A DNA stretch of 64,000 bases. Source: Oligoflexia bacterium (GTDB taxonomy: Bacteria > Bdellovibrionota > Bacteriovoracia > Bacteriovoracales > Bacteriovoracaceae). Numbering within the stretch: position 1 is the first letter of the stretch; each line of letters begins with the position of its first letter. Shown in pieces: positions 63,486 through 64,000 of this stretch. A model generated the notes under the pieces. That model did no database searches. It saw only the letters and a list, made by a program, of their open reading frames with translations, and was not told the origin of the DNA. The stretch lies in the NCBI GenBank assembly GCA_024229115.1, contig JAAEST010000053.1:1-64000 (forward strand), in the 5' to 3' direction. The position numbers were made by a program, and so were the translations under genes.

Positions 63486-64000
63486 CAATTAAATCTAAAA
63501 TAAGAACGATTCCTCATTGGCCTAAAGAAGGAATCATGTTTCGTGATATTACGACTCTTCTAAAAGACCCTGATGGTCTAAAAGATACTATCGAAGAATT
63601 AGCCAAGAGATATGAGAGTTATGAATTTGATATTATCTGTGGAATTGAAGCTCGTGGTTTTATCCTAGGTGCGGCTCTCGCCTATCGCCTAGGAAAAGGC
63701 TTTATTCCGATCCGTAAAAAAGGAAAACTTCCAGGTGAAACCTATGAGCAAGATTATCAACTAGAATATGGTATTGATACTATCGAAGTTCATAAAGATG
63801 CTTTATCGCAAGGCCAATCAGTACTTCTCGTTGACGACCTTCTTGCAACTGGTGGCACGGTTCTTGGGGCCCATAAGTTGATTCAAAAAAGTGGAGCAAC
63901 GATTAAGGAAGCTTGTTTTATTGTCGACCTTCCTGATCTCAAAGGTGGCGAAAAACTTAGAGAGAATAATATTCCATTCTTCTCTCTTGTTGAATTTGAC
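63482..64000 (+). CDS. apt: Adenine phosphoribosyltransferase (3' end beyond window)
   Basis: The visible 173 codons start at ATG 63482, overlapping the previous stop by 4 bases (ATGA). I-P-H-W-P-K-E-G-I-M-F-R-D-I-T-T-L-L near the N-terminus, G-I-E-A-R-G-F-I-L-G and the PRPP-binding V-L-L-V-D-D-L-L-A-T-G-G-T are the classic Apt motifs. It makes AMP from adenine and PRPP. Only the last few residues should be missing, since Apt is usually about 170-180 aa. Confidence 0.95.
   Translation, partial: MTIKSKIRTIPHWPKEGIMFRDITTLLKDPDGLKDTIEELAKRYESYEFDIICGIEARGFILGAALAYRLGKGFIPIRKKGKLPGETYEQDYQLEYGIDTIEVHKDALSQGQSVLLVDDLLATGGTVLGAHKLIQKSGATIKEACFIVDLPDLKGGEKLRENNIPFFSLVEFD

Overview
The window is a gene-dense, AT-rich stretch of bacterial chromosome. 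It has short gaps, many 4-base ATGA overlaps, Shine-Dalgarno sites of the AGGA/GGAG type, lipoproteins, LPS-heptose genes and envelope hydrolases. The low GC, the many large secreted proteins without clear family, the histone-H1-like/SWIB protein and the peptidoglycan enzymes suggest a marine or aquatic member of the Bdellovibrionota (Bacteriovorax/Halobacteriovorax-like). This is an inference from gene style; no rRNA gene lies inside the window to confirm it.

Layout. 1-300: leader, boxA and strong promoter of a leftward operon, probably rRNA, whose genes lie off the left edge. 348-1132: a small unknown gene coupled to a PilZ (c-di-GMP) gene. 1124-14325: a surface-polysaccharide locus. It holds five glycosyltransferases, a WecA/MraY-type initiating enzyme, a small SLBB export-like protein, a Wzy-like polymerase, a Wzz-type co-polymerase and two paralogous P-loop proteins with degenerate Walker A motifs. 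14443-17956: pheS-pheT. 18029-21401: a DUF4416 protein, heptose-7-phosphate kinase, family 9 glycosyltransferase and cmk, the LPS-core/nucleotide operon. 21432-28885: lytic transglycosylase, YyaL-type thioredoxin-fold protein, a class III CoA-transferase apparently starting at AUU, another glycosyltransferase, a small secreted protein behind a sigma-54-like promoter, an MscS channel and a methyltransferase.

29106-40958 is the most unusual region. It holds a 1261-aa secreted coiled-coil/Gly-repeat protein coupled to a subtilase-like lipoprotein, and two large secreted proteins (643 and 756 aa) that share a C-terminal architecture ending in an S-x-(F/W)-x-x-I-S-x-R-Y motif. It also has a VanY-type carboxypeptidase, a thioesterase, a conserved-looking secreted protein and two tiny membrane-peptide genes (24 and 34 aa). 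One tiny gene has its own terminator, the other a good sigma-54 promoter.

40993-54400 holds housekeeping and metabolic genes: TPR protein, Nif3-like protein, LysR regulator, thioesterase, proC overlapping a very large putA, the H1/SWIB protein, GNAT, cytochrome c and thiamine pyrophosphokinase. 54384-64000 holds a penicillin-acylase family protein, a DUF1624 acyltransferase-like membrane protein, System II cytochrome c biogenesis (ResB + CcsA), an orphan histidine kinase, a secreted M14 carboxypeptidase and the start of apt, which is cut by the right edge. No tRNA, insertion sequence, CRISPR array or prophage was recognised.
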